In this document: piece after piece, positions 45,155 through 53,681 of the stretch
How the letters are laid out: each line of letters opens with the position of its first letter
How positions within the stretch are numbered: the first letter of the stretch is position 1
NCBI GenBank assembly: GCA_023441965.1
Contig: JAEZNB010000012.1
Coordinates: forward strand, 226,214-290,213
DNA from: Bacillota bacterium
GTDB taxonomy: Bacteria > Bacillota > Clostridia > Lachnospirales > Lachnospiraceae
Direction: 5' to 3'
DNA: 64,000 bases
The notes under the pieces: model-generated
Told to the model about the DNA's origin: nothing
Seen by the model: the letters and a program-made list of their open reading frames with translations, nothing else
Databases searched by the model: none
Translations under genes and position numbers: made by a program

Positions 45155-45352
45155 TATAATATGAGAAATACTGTATCATAATAGTAATATCCTGATACGG
45201 AACAAAGGCGTTACGTTAAGGATGTAAATGCGTATGCTCTATCATAATTGGACTCCCCCTCCAATTATGATCACAAATGAGAAGTTAAATACTTATCCTC
45301 CCCTTTTTAGCGAATAGCTCATCACCATGTGATGGGCTATTTGCTTTTCCTT
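45155..45352 (+). ncRNA. Candidate C-rich small RNA
   Basis: TATAAT at 45155-45160 and a terminator at 45313-45341 (AATAGC.CATCA / TGATG.GCTATT, then TTGCTTTT) bracket about 180 nt. Inside, ATCATAATTGGA and TCCAATTATGAT form a perfect 12-bp hairpin with a C-rich loop CTCCCCC. A second unpaired CCTCCCC lies before the terminator. C-rich single-stranded motifs complementary to Shine-Dalgarno sites are typical of trans-acting sRNAs in Firmicutes such as RsaE or FsrA. A 29-codon frame (ATG at 45228) with AAGGAT upstream overlaps and could be a peptide instead or as well. The -35 is weak. Confidence 0.45.
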
Positions 45353-45453
45353 ATTTTATGGGCATTATAGCGATTTTACAGTCTTATTTTACTGCAAACT
45401 AACATTCTGAGAATCTTTTTACACCACGTTAACACCCTGTTGTAATCATATAA

Positions 45454-45483
45454 AAAACCTCAGCCATTACTGACTGTGGCTAT
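45454..45483 (-). terminator. Terminator of the DUF3800 gene
   Basis: On the minus strand AGCCA and TGGCT close a short hairpin right after the stop codon, followed by GAGGTTTTTT. Confidence 0.6.
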
Positions 45484-45485
45484 TG

Positions 45486-46175
45486 TTATGGCAATCTTGT
45501 TATGTATAAGTTACTCTGAGTTGAATAGTCGTTACTTGTATTAGCAATGTAATATATTTTGTTTGCCACGATATCTGCAGCACGGATAAGTAGTTTAGAT
45601 GCGGAGTTACAAAACTCAAGCTTAATCTCTTTCATATTTGGAAATATCGGAGGATAGAACTTGCACCAATTATAGTTATATGTGCCAAACCTAAATTCTT
45701 GCTCCAATCCTTCTTTTAGTTCATAACATCCGTTAGTAGCTGTAGCATGCTCATCTGCATAGAAATATAATCTTTCTACATCATCCGGATTTATTATATG
45801 GTTGCTAATTAGATCTTGAAACGCCTTTTTAATAGCTATTTTGTATGCATAATCTAAATACCTTTGTTTATCTTTTTTCCCGTCGAAAATATGATCCAAT
45901 ACATTGTTTTGATTTATAACAACACCGAACTTATGGCAATGGTTCAATGATCGATATAGTTTGTTCTTGTCAGCATTGCTGATATTTGTTGCCTTTAATT
46001 CATATTTATCTGGATAATTATTTGATTTACGTATTATTTTTTCTGTAGCGGAATATCTCCTTGACCACTCTTCTTTTGATGATGATTCTATCAATATCAA
46101 CCCACCAAAAACAAAAATATCATTATGTATTTTATCAAAAACGCCTGATTCGTCCGAGTAAACAAATATATTCAT
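45486..46175 (-). CDS. DUF3800 family protein
   Basis: This 229-residue protein carries the DUF3800 signature FVYSDESGVFD near its start, a pattern of acidic residues that resembles an RNase H-like active site, with further acidic residues in YFYADEHAT and a C-terminal ADIVANKIYYI helix. Its function is not established; the family is common in mobile and defence-type regions. The gene is more AT-rich than its neighbours. ATG 46175 has AAGGATGAG upstream. A promoter and a short structured, terminated RNA lie immediately upstream, an arrangement known for DUF3800 genes. Confidence 0.85.
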   Translation of the reverse strand: MNIFVYSDESGVFDKIHNDIFVFGGLILIESSSKEEWSRRYSATEKIIRKSNNYPDKYELKATNISNADKNKLYRSLNHCHKFGVVINQNNVLDHIFDGKKDKQRYLDYAYKIAIKKAFQDLISNHIINPDDVERLYFYADEHATATNGCYELKEGLEQEFRFGTYNYNWCKFYPPIFPNMKEIKLEFCNSASKLLIRAADIVANKIYYIANTSNDYSTQSNLYITRLP

Positions 46176-46194
46176 AAGCTCATCCTTTGCATAC

Positions 46195-46292
46195 AAAAAA
46201 ACCGCCTAAACGGCGGCCTCGTGCCCGACGACATTAAATTGTCGCTTAAACGTTAATTCGGTTACACGAGTATACAGCGTATTTCTACCTGC
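46195..46292 (-). ncRNA. Small structured RNA linked to DUF3800
   Basis: From a strong promoter, initiation near 46292 gives about 98 nt ending at the terminator CCGCC-GTTTA-GGCGG plus seven T, only 20 bases before the DUF3800 start. Within it CTCGTG (about 46270) pairs with CACGAG (about 46219), enclosing CGACA/TGTCG. Families of conserved RNA motifs named DUF3800-I and onward have been reported upstream of such genes, and this looks like a member, although I cannot assign the subtype. Confidence 0.65.
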
Positions 46293-46298
46293 AAGATT

Positions 46299-46327
46299 AT
46301 TATATACACTTTTTCCGAAATCGTCAA
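46299..46327 (-). promoter_or_regulatory. Promoter of the DUF3800-linked RNA
   Basis: On the minus strand TTGACG (46327-46322), a 17-base spacer, then TATAAT (46304-46299). Confidence 0.88.
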
Positions 46328-46416
46328 TGAAAAACTCAAAAATTGTAGCATATTTTATAGCATAAAATGACAATAAGTAAACCCCATGCTTTTTTTCTGG
46401 AGCATATGCACAGGGT

Positions 46417-46671
46417 TTAAAACAAGTCTGCTATTCTTTGGATCTCTTCTGCTTTCGTAATCGGTAATACATGACTATACAGATCCATTATCATTGATAG
46501 TTTGCTATGTCCTAGGAGCGTCTTTAGTACCTGGGGCGGCATACCGTTTTCAATACACCTGGTAGCGAAAATATGCCGGAAGGTGTGTGGTGTGATATGT
46601 ACGAAGTCTTTATAATCTACTTGTATTCTCGCTAACATTCGATTCACTTCCTGCTTTAGGTTCCTCTAGGT
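46417..46671 (-). pseudogene. Tyrosine recombinase remnant (C terminus)
   Basis: A fragment of about 76-80 codons from the catalytic end of a phage or Tn916-type integrase. It keeps HTFRHIFATR (catalytic His-x-x-Arg), LLGHSKLSM (Gly-His) and the nucleophile Tyr in MDLYSHV. An in-frame TAG precedes the homologous region at about 46671, and the N-terminal and core-binding parts are absent before the next gene at 46695. It marks an old element in this AT-rich patch. Confidence 0.85.
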
Positions 46672-46694
46672 TTCGTTATGAGTGAATCAATATC

Positions 46695-47549
46695 TCATGC
46701 TTGCTTGGCAAAAAAATCTTGCATCTCTTCTCTGCCCCAGATATCTCCCAGTGCCATGATAAAGCGATAATAGTCCATCGTAGTTTCCTCCAGATCAGGA
46801 AGTAATTGATACTGCTCATACCCTTTCTGAAAGCTTTCAAAGTCCTCTACACAATTTTTGATTAATGCCAGCTCCCACTCCCTAGGTCCAACAACATAGG
46901 CGTCTAAATCTACACATGCCGTAATCCTGTTCTCCTCAAACAGGAATTGATTTGCAGATATATCCGTCATGATCAAACTGTATCCGTTTGACTGTATCGT
47001 CTTGGATTTTAACTTCTCAAAATAAGCTCTGACCTGATGATCTAACACAGAATCACTGTTCCAATGGGAAGCAATTGAAGCTTCCATATAATTCATTAAT
47101 TTTTTATGTATACAACCACAATCCATTCCGGGTATATCGCAGTCTTCAATAGGAATGCTATGATTATAGCCAATAAACTGTCCCAATTGATAAGCTATGT
47201 CCTTACCCTCGGGAAATTCATCCGGTTCCCATTGGTTTCCTGTCATCTTGTGATAAATCTGATATTCTTCTTCATCATCCACCAATACTAAAGTGGCCGG
47301 CTTTATATGCGGATTTCTACTTAGTAAGTCATAAACGTTTTTTGCACAGGCTCTTTGCTTTGTAAAATCAGAGGCAAATACATCCTTCATCATTTGCCAA
47401 AACGGAGATAGTTGCTCCTCCGCTAAAAGCTGCTGTCTTACGATATAATCTGTTCCCTTATAAGAGAATTCCATCACTTTATTCGTACTGATAGATATCA
47501 CTTTAAAGTCATTCCTATTGCTTTGTACATACTTCTTTAAGTCTTCCAT
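46695..47549 (-). CDS. Aminoglycoside phosphotransferase-like protein
   Basis: This 284-residue protein has the APH/choline-kinase fold. The Brenner motif, usually HGDxxxxN, is MTDISANQF here, and the metal Asp motif is VDLDAY. The His-to-Thr change at the first position is seen in some APH-like relatives, but its effect on activity is unknown. The substrate could be an antibiotic, a small metabolite or none. ATG 47549 has AAGGAG 8-9 bases upstream; 17 further codons upstream have no site. It lies in the AT-rich accessory patch next to the integrase remnant. Confidence 0.8.
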   Translation of the reverse strand: MEDLKKYVQSNRNDFKVISISTNKVMEFSYKGTDYIVRQQLLAEEQLSPFWQMMKDVFASDFTKQRACAKNVYDLLSRNPHIKPATLVLVDDEEEYQIYHKMTGNQWEPDEFPEGKDIAYQLGQFIGYNHSIPIEDCDIPGMDCGCIHKKLMNYMEASIASHWNSDSVLDHQVRAYFEKLKSKTIQSNGYSLIMTDISANQFLFEENRITACVDLDAYVVGPREWELALIKNCVEDFESFQKGYEQYQLLPDLEETTMDYYRFIMALGDIWGREEMQDFFAKQA

Positions 47550-47723
47550 TCCTGTAACTCCTTTTTCTCTTTGGTCTGTTTTACCCTTTTTTCGGGTCAT
47601 ATCATTATCGTAGACCTGCTTCCGGGAAGCAACTCTATCCTATCACGGTAAATTATGTACCATTTTACCATGTCTGCCATGCCTTTACAACAAATTACAT
47701 TGTTTTCTTGCCTTATATAAAAA

Positions 47724-47785
47724 TGCTCCCTTGCCTTATGCATGTACTTCTGATGATCCAATCAGTACGGCACAACAAGGGAGCA
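47724..47785 (-). terminator. leuS terminator
   Basis: TGCTCCCTTG and CAAGGGAGCA form a 10-bp stem, followed on the minus strand by TTTTTATA. The loop is about 40 bases and holds its own short pairing. Confidence 0.75.
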
Positions 47786-47824
47786 CTTTCCTATATCGTA
47801 TTTATAAGTTGATCAATATAAGGA

Positions 47825-50239
47825 TTACTTCACTACGATATTTAAGATCCTATTCGGAACATAGATTGTCTTGACGATCGTCTTTCCGCTTAAAGCAGCA
47901 CTGATGTTTTCTAATTCCTTCGCCTTCGCTTCCACATCCTCCTGCTTCTCGCCGAGTGCGATCATCAGGTTTGCTTTTACCTTACCGTTGATCTGGACAG
48001 CAATCTCAACCGTATCCTCGACAGTCTTCTGCTCGTCATATACCGGCCAGCTCTGCTGATATATTCTGTCTGTCTCTCCGATTAACTGCCACAGCTCCTC
48101 TGTGATGTGAGGTGCTACCGGGTTGAGCAGCAGAAGCAAGGTCTTGAATTCGCCCTTGGTTACAGAATTCTTCTTATAGAATTCATTCACCAGTGCCATC
48201 ATAGCCGCAATCGCAGTGTTATACTTCATGCTCTCGTAATCAAAGGTGACCTTCTTGATGGTCTGGTGCAGCTTGATCTCCAGGTCTGCACTGTAGCCCT
48301 CTTCCGGAGTCAGCATATCCTTCAGCTTCCATACCCTATCCATAAAGCGGTGGCAGCCCTTTACACCTTCACCGGACCAGGCAGCACTCAAGTCGAAGGC
48401 TCCGATGAACATCTCGTAGGTACGCAGGGTATCCGCACCGAACTCTTTCACGATTTCATCCGGATTTACCACGTTACCTCTGGATTTTGACATCTTCTCC
48501 CCGTTCTCACCAAGGATCATGCCATGAGAGGTTCTCTTCTTATAAGGCTCTGCAGTATTTACATAGCCCTGGTCATAGAGAAATTTATGCCAGAAGCGGG
48601 AGTATAACAGGTGCAGTGTCGTATGCTCCATTCCGCCGTTATACCAGTCTACGGGCAGCCAGTAATCCAGCTCTTCCTTAGCAGCAAAGGCCTCATTGTT
48701 ATGAGGGTCAATGTATCTTAAAAAATACCAGGAGGAACCGGCCCACTGAGGCATGGTATCCGTCTCCCTGTGTGCCTTCTCTCCGCAATGGGGACAGGTT
48801 GTCTCAACCCAGCCCGTCATCATGGCCAAAGGGGACTCACCGTTATCGGTAGGCTCGTAGCTTTCTACCTCCGGCAGCATTAAGGGCAGCTCGCTTTCCG
48901 GAAGCGGAACATAGCCACACTTATCACAATGAACAATCGGAATAGGTTCTCCCCAATATCTCTGTCTGGAGAATACCCAGTCCCTTAATTTGAAATTCAC
49001 CTTCTTCTGTCCGATGCTCTTCTCTATGATCCAGTCTAAAATCTTCTGCTTTGCATCCGGTACCTCCAAACCGTTCAGGAAGTCCGAATTCACCATTTTT
49101 CCGGTAGACGTATTCGTATAGGCAGCTTCCTCTACATTACCGCCGGCAACCACTTCGATGATCGGAAGGTTGAACTTCTTCGCAAATTCCCAGTCACGCT
49201 CGTCATGGGCAGGTACCGCCATGATGGCTCCGGTACCATAGGTCATCAGCACATAATCGGAGATCCAGATAGGTATCTCCTTACCATTGACAGGATTGAT
49301 TGCCGCGATCCCTTCGATCTGGACACCGGTCTTCTCCTTTACCAACTCTGTTCTCTCAAAATCGGATTTCTTGGAAGCCTGCTCACGGTAGCTGATCAAA
49401 GCCTCATAATTTTTAATCTCCTTCTGATACTTATCGATCAGCGGGTGCTCCGGTGAGATAACCATATAGGTGGCACCGAATAAGGTGTCCGGTCTGGTCG
49501 TGAATACCCGTAGGTTCTCCTCTTTACCGGCCAGCTTAAAGTCAACCTCGGCACCGACAGAACGACCGATCCAATTGATCTGTGATACCTTAATCTTCTC
49601 GATGTAATCCACCGTATCCAGATCGTCAATCAGCTTGTCAGCGTATTCCGTAATCTTTAACATCCACTGACTTTTCACCTTACGTACGACCTCACCGCCG
49701 CAGCGTTCACAAACACCGCCAACTACTTCCTCGTTCGCCAGACCTACCTTACAGGAGGTACACCAGTTGATCGGCATTTCACTCTTGTAAGCCAAGCCCT
49801 GCTTGAATAGCTGGAGGAAGATCCATTGTGTCCATTTATAATAATCCGGGTCTGTCGTATTGACCTCTCTGTCCCAATCAAAGGAATACCCAAGCGCCTT
49901 TAGCTGCTGGGTGAAGCGTTCCACGTTTTTCTTGGTTACCAGCTTCGGGTGGATATGATTCTTAATCGCATAGTTCTCTGTCGGAAGTCCGAACGCATCC
50001 CAGCCCATCGGATATAATACGTTATAGCCTTCGAGTCTTCTCTTTCTGGCAATTACGTCAAGAGCGGTGTAGGGCCTCGGATGTCCTACATGTAAGCCCT
50101 GCCCTGACGGATAAGGGAACTCCACCAGTGCATAATACTTCGGCTTGGATTTGTCCGTACCTACCTGAAATGCCTTTTCCTTCTCCCAGACTTCCTGCCA
50201 CTTCTTCTCAATCTCATTCGGTGAATAATATTCACTCAT
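47825..50239 (-). CDS. leuS: Leucyl-tRNA synthetase
   Basis: This 804-residue class Ia synthetase charges tRNA-Leu. The HIGH-type motif appears as LHVGHPRPYTALD near residue 50. The CP1 editing domain (about 220-400) contains TTRPDTLFGATYMVISPEHPL and GTGAIMAVPAHDERD; its Asp is the usual editing residue. KMSKS is in GEKMSKSRGNV. Zinc-type CxxC pairs occur in two insertions. Length and order are standard. It is controlled by a T-box leader. Confidence 0.98.
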   Translation of the reverse strand: MSEYYSPNEIEKKWQEVWEKEKAFQVGTDKSKPKYYALVEFPYPSGQGLHVGHPRPYTALDVIARKRRLEGYNVLYPMGWDAFGLPTENYAIKNHIHPKLVTKKNVERFTQQLKALGYSFDWDREVNTTDPDYYKWTQWIFLQLFKQGLAYKSEMPINWCTSCKVGLANEEVVGGVCERCGGEVVRKVKSQWMLKITEYADKLIDDLDTVDYIEKIKVSQINWIGRSVGAEVDFKLAGKEENLRVFTTRPDTLFGATYMVISPEHPLIDKYQKEIKNYEALISYREQASKKSDFERTELVKEKTGVQIEGIAAINPVNGKEIPIWISDYVLMTYGTGAIMAVPAHDERDWEFAKKFNLPIIEVVAGGNVEEAAYTNTSTGKMVNSDFLNGLEVPDAKQKILDWIIEKSIGQKKVNFKLRDWVFSRQRYWGEPIPIVHCDKCGYVPLPESELPLMLPEVESYEPTDNGESPLAMMTGWVETTCPHCGEKAHRETDTMPQWAGSSWYFLRYIDPHNNEAFAAKEELDYWLPVDWYNGGMEHTTLHLLYSRFWHKFLYDQGYVNTAEPYKKRTSHGMILGENGEKMSKSRGNVVNPDEIVKEFGADTLRTYEMFIGAFDLSAAWSGEGVKGCHRFMDRVWKLKDMLTPEEGYSADLEIKLHQTIKKVTFDYESMKYNTAIAAMMALVNEFYKKNSVTKGEFKTLLLLLNPVAPHITEELWQLIGETDRIYQQSWPVYDEQKTVEDTVEIAVQINGKVKANLMIALGEKQEDVEAKAKELENISAALSGKTIVKTIYVPNRILNIVVK

Positions 50240-50294
50240 TTTGCTATGACCTCCTTATATTCGTACATATACTTCGGCTGATCTTCATCAGACA

Positions 50295-50560
50295 TAAAAA
50301 ACCTCTCCATCCCTAAATCTAGAGACGAAGAGGTTCTATATTCGATAGAACTGCTATCCGCGGTACCACTCTAGTCCACTACATTATTCACATAATATAA
50401 TGTCCTCATTCGATCTGTAACAGGATCTCCTGCTCTGCCTACTTAAGTTCAGCAGAGAGCTCCAAGGCGAGTTCTAAGTTCATCTCTGCCGCTTTCCACC
50501 AACCAGCGGTTCTCTGTAAGATCTGAATGCTTATACTACTCCTCTTCACAGCTATAATAA
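50295..50560 (-). promoter_or_regulatory. T-box riboswitch of leuS
   Basis: On the minus strand the leader begins with GAAGAGGAGTAGTA, then the stem I element CCGCTGGTTGGTGGAAAGCGG, and the T-box sequence AGAGTGGTACCGCGG (50372-50358), which pairs with the tRNA 3' end. A terminator AACCTCTTCGTCTCTAG... to GGAGAGGTTTTTTA follows (about 50335-50295). A Leu specifier codon is expected in stem I (CTT and CTC are present near 50490). Uncharged tRNA-Leu should favour read-through. Confidence 0.93.
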
Positions 50561-50667
50561 CCTATGAAAATAAATATTGTAAATTAAAATTCATTTTACC
50601 ATTTTTCTATCTCTTGTCAAGTAGAAAGTGGATAATGGATATTCGCGGCTGATTTGCGGAAGGAAAA

Positions 50668-50689
50668 GGCACACTCCATTAAGTGTGCC
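50668..50689 (-). terminator. Terminator of the kinase/FHA cluster
   Basis: GGCACACT and AGTGTGCC form an 8-bp stem, followed on the minus strand by TTTTCCTT, 20 bases beyond the small membrane protein gene. Confidence 0.8.
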
Positions 50690-50709
50690 GGAATACATAG
50701 CTTCATTTG

Positions 50710-50850
50710 TTAATACTCACGATTTATGCGCTTCATGAGGTTCTTCTTACTGTGCCGGAATACTAAGAATAAAATAATGGATACTAAAAACAAGAAAGCC
50801 AGTGCTATCAATCCTCCATAATAATACATCTCACCTTGTGTAAAATCCAT
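50710..50850 (-). CDS. 46-residue single-span membrane protein
   Basis: This short gene has an excellent GAGGAGG 7 bases before ATG and lies 25 bases after the kinase stop codon, before the cluster terminator. The product has a short polar N terminus (MDFTQGEMYYYGG), one hydrophobic span of about 18 residues (14-31) and a basic tail (RHSKKNLMKRINREY), so it would sit with the tail inside. I recognise no family. It could be a partner or regulator of the kinase. Confidence 0.75.
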   Translation of the reverse strand: MDFTQGEMYYYGGLIALAFLFLVSIILFLVFRHSKKNLMKRINREY

Positions 50851-50875
50851 GATATCTCCTCCTCAAACTACACAA

Positions 50876-53665
50876 CTAATCCAGCCATTCACCATCAACC
50901 AATTCCTGAAATACCTGGTCTAAATAGTCCATTTCCACATCATTTTTATTGTTCTTCTTCTCACCCAGATACAAGTCCAAGGCTTTCTCATAGTACTCTT
51001 CGAACTGCCGATAATCCCTGTCTTCATTTTCCTTTGCCTTCTGTATATCTGTCTCCAGATAAGCCAGTCTCTTATAGGTATTATAGCTATCCCCATACTG
51101 ATCCAGCATGCTTTGTAAAATCTCAAAGGCTTGTTCGAAGTTACCCAGTCTGCGGTAAAGAATTGATAGGTTATTATGGGTCTGGTAGCTATCCCATCCC
51201 ATTCCCTTGATAAATTCAAAGATTACGATTGCCTTATCAAAATAAGAGTTATCATTTGCTGATGTGCCATACTTCACATATGCTTCTGCCAAACGCTCAC
51301 TTACCACCAAGGACATTTCCGCCGGTAGCTTCCTTCTTGCTTCTTCCAGCAGCTCAATATTCTTCCTTTGTGAATCGGCGATCACTTCTCCCGCCGCTTC
51401 ATAGGTTTTACTGCACATGACATAGGCACGGTTGGCCATATAGTCTGATTGTGTATGCTTGATACATTCTGTGAAATCGGAAACTGCCTGTTCATACTCC
51501 TCCTTCGCCAGATCTATTTCGCCCTTGATTAAGTAAATGCTGTCCTCTGCTATATTTAGCTCAATTGCTTGTGCCAGGATATGCGCTGCATTCTCCATTT
51601 GATTTATTCTGGCAAGGCTGATCGCATAGTCCCGGTAGTAATCACCATTCTTGGGATAGTATATAATCGCATCTCCAAAAGCGCCGGCTGCCTTACTATA
51701 ATCCTCAAGCTCAAAATGGCAATTCCCTAAGATATACTTGATGTCTCCCAACATCTGCTTGTGATTATTCATCTCATAGTCATTATAATCGACGATTATC
51801 TCCCTGAATATCCTATCAATGAATTCGATATCGTCTTCATATGAGCCTTGCATAAACAGGGCCAAGGCCTTTTGATAATATGCGTCCAGCTTATGCGGGA
51901 ATAAGGAAATGGCATTCTGATATACCTCTTCCAAGGATGCGAAGTCCTCTGCTTCTACCTGGGCAGCCATCTGCACAACATAGGCTTCATAGGATTCTTC
52001 CTTTTCCAATTTCAGCCGTGATTTTCCATGATAAATGGATAAGACGGATGCAGCAAAAAGTAACATCATTATGATGACAGTAAGCTCCCATCTCAGTATA
52101 AACCTTTTATACCGCCTATCCAGCTTGCTGATTTGGTTCAAGGCCTTTAAGAGCTTTGACACACTTTCAAAACGCTTACCGGGTGACGGCTTCATCATCT
52201 TTGCTATGATATAGTTTAGTCCGTCACTGATCTTAATCTTCTGAGGATCGATTGGCTCCACACCATATAAAGAGCAGCAGGGCTTATTCCCGCTGATCAG
52301 ATGATAAAGCGTGGCTCCCAGACTGTAGATATCCGATCTCTCATCCACATAAGCCTTTTTCGTTTTTATTGCATTTGCTATCGGGTTCTGCTTGGGATCC
52401 TTGGCAGGTGGTTTATCCGTTGAGGAGGCTATATCATAATGGTTCTGTGATCGGGTGTCTGCTCTATTACCGCTTACAAGGTTATTATCATTCCTGATCG
52501 GATTATGAAATGCTTGGGTAGTGTCATCATTCCTGATCTCATCATTTAATCCATGAATAGCTCCATCATGATGATATACCTCAGTCCTGTCATCAGTATC
52601 CCCGAAGCCTGCGTGACTTAATAGCTCAGTCCGATCCGTCCCGGAAAGAAGCTCCATTGTCTCATAATCGGGCTGCTCCTCCCTGGTACTTGCTATATCA
52701 TGATCAAAATATTCCGTTCTATCCTCAAATAATACTTCAGTCTTATCCTCTGCTATAACGATGGGAGGAAGGGAGCCCTTCCCATACTCCGTCTGCTCAG
52801 GCTGTATCTGCTCCTGCTCTGCACCATCCTCCCTTCTGTCATAGGGTACTGTACCATCAAAAACCTCTGTAGCATCCCCTTGCTCTGCCGTGTTTATGTT
52901 TACGGCAGCATGTATAACCGCTGTAGCTTTATACTCGACAGCAGCTTGTATATTTGATGGTGCTTTCTTATTTGGAACAGCTGCGAAAGCCTCTGTTTCC
53001 TTCCTCTCTTCTGATGGCAGTGCCTGTTTGGCTTCCGGTCTTTTGCTCTCCTGTGCAATTTTCGGATTACTCTGACCTTTCGTATGAAGCTTTGCATTAT
53101 ACTCTTCCAGCCTCTGTCTTCTTATCCTTTCCGGATACTGCTCCGGCGGGGAATAACCCTCGCTAAAGCCAACGGGCTGATTATCTCCGTTCCCAAACAC
53201 AGAGGATATGTTAAAGTCAATTAAGCAGATGTCTCCCTTGGGTGTCAGCATGATATTGGCAGGCTTTATATCTCCATGAATAATCGGTGGGTTCTGGCTA
53301 TGCAGGTAGTTCAGGGCTTCTGATAACTGTCTTGCCCACTTCAGCACTTCTTTTTGTGAAAAGGTTTTCCCTTCATTGAGTAACTGCTGAAAGGATTTAC
53401 CGGGAATGTAGTCCATGACCGTGTAAATGTTACCATCAATCTCAAGAAAGTCAAAAACCTGGGGTAGATATTCGTGACGCAGGTTTTTCAGAATATCAGC
53501 TTCTGCTCTGCTATTCAGGATATCCTGAACCTCATCATGAATCTTCTTGATCACGATATATTTCTCAAGTCTCTTGTGATAGCCCTTATAGACCGTTCCC
53601 CCGCCACCGGAACCAATCTCCTCGATTATTTCATATGTATTCGAAATCACACCTAAGTCCAGCAT
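50876..53665 (-). CDS. Membrane Ser/Thr kinase with TPR sensor region
   Basis: This 929-residue Hanks-type kinase has a Gly loop IGSGGGGTVYKG (17-28), catalytic Lys40, HGDIKPANIML (Asp132, non-RD type), DFN (150-152, in place of DFG) and PPEQY (173-177). Subdomain IX, DERSDIYSLG, comes only at 441, because about 260 acidic, low-complexity residues are inserted between. That insert carries the repeated Thr-Glu motif at Thr224, 266, 292, 309, 317, 346 and 361. A membrane span at about 526-545 is followed by about 380 extracytoplasmic residues of TPR repeats. It starts 17 bases after an FHA gene and is followed by a small membrane protein. Confidence 0.93.
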   Translation of the reverse strand: MLDLGVISNTYEIIEEIGSGGGGTVYKGYHKRLEKYIVIKKIHDEVQDILNSRAEADILKNLRHEYLPQVFDFLEIDGNIYTVMDYIPGKSFQQLLNEGKTFSQKEVLKWARQLSEALNYLHSQNPPIIHGDIKPANIMLTPKGDICLIDFNISSVFGNGDNQPVGFSEGYSPPEQYPERIRRQRLEEYNAKLHTKGQSNPKIAQESKRPEAKQALPSEERKETEAFAAVPNKKAPSNIQAAVEYKATAVIHAAVNINTAEQGDATEVFDGTVPYDRREDGAEQEQIQPEQTEYGKGSLPPIVIAEDKTEVLFEDRTEYFDHDIASTREEQPDYETMELLSGTDRTELLSHAGFGDTDDRTEVYHHDGAIHGLNDEIRNDDTTQAFHNPIRNDNNLVSGNRADTRSQNHYDIASSTDKPPAKDPKQNPIANAIKTKKAYVDERSDIYSLGATLYHLISGNKPCCSLYGVEPIDPQKIKISDGLNYIIAKMMKPSPGKRFESVSKLLKALNQISKLDRRYKRFILRWELTVIIMMLLFAASVLSIYHGKSRLKLEKEESYEAYVVQMAAQVEAEDFASLEEVYQNAISLFPHKLDAYYQKALALFMQGSYEDDIEFIDRIFREIIVDYNDYEMNNHKQMLGDIKYILGNCHFELEDYSKAAGAFGDAIIYYPKNGDYYRDYAISLARINQMENAAHILAQAIELNIAEDSIYLIKGEIDLAKEEYEQAVSDFTECIKHTQSDYMANRAYVMCSKTYEAAGEVIADSQRKNIELLEEARRKLPAEMSLVVSERLAEAYVKYGTSANDNSYFDKAIVIFEFIKGMGWDSYQTHNNLSILYRRLGNFEQAFEILQSMLDQYGDSYNTYKRLAYLETDIQKAKENEDRDYRQFEEYYEKALDLYLGEKKNNKNDVEMDYLDQVFQELVDGEWLD

Positions 53666-53681
53666 TTGACTTAGCCTCCTC

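Noticed and set aside
45228..45317. 29-codon peptide as a definite gene
   Set aside because: It has a fair ribosome binding site, but a perfect hairpin and terminator overlap it, so an RNA is more likely; kept only as a possibility.
50876..53665. PASTA-type PrkC kinase
   Set aside because: The extracytoplasmic part is TPR-like with no PASTA repeats, and the neighbours are not the usual prpC-rsgA-rpe set.
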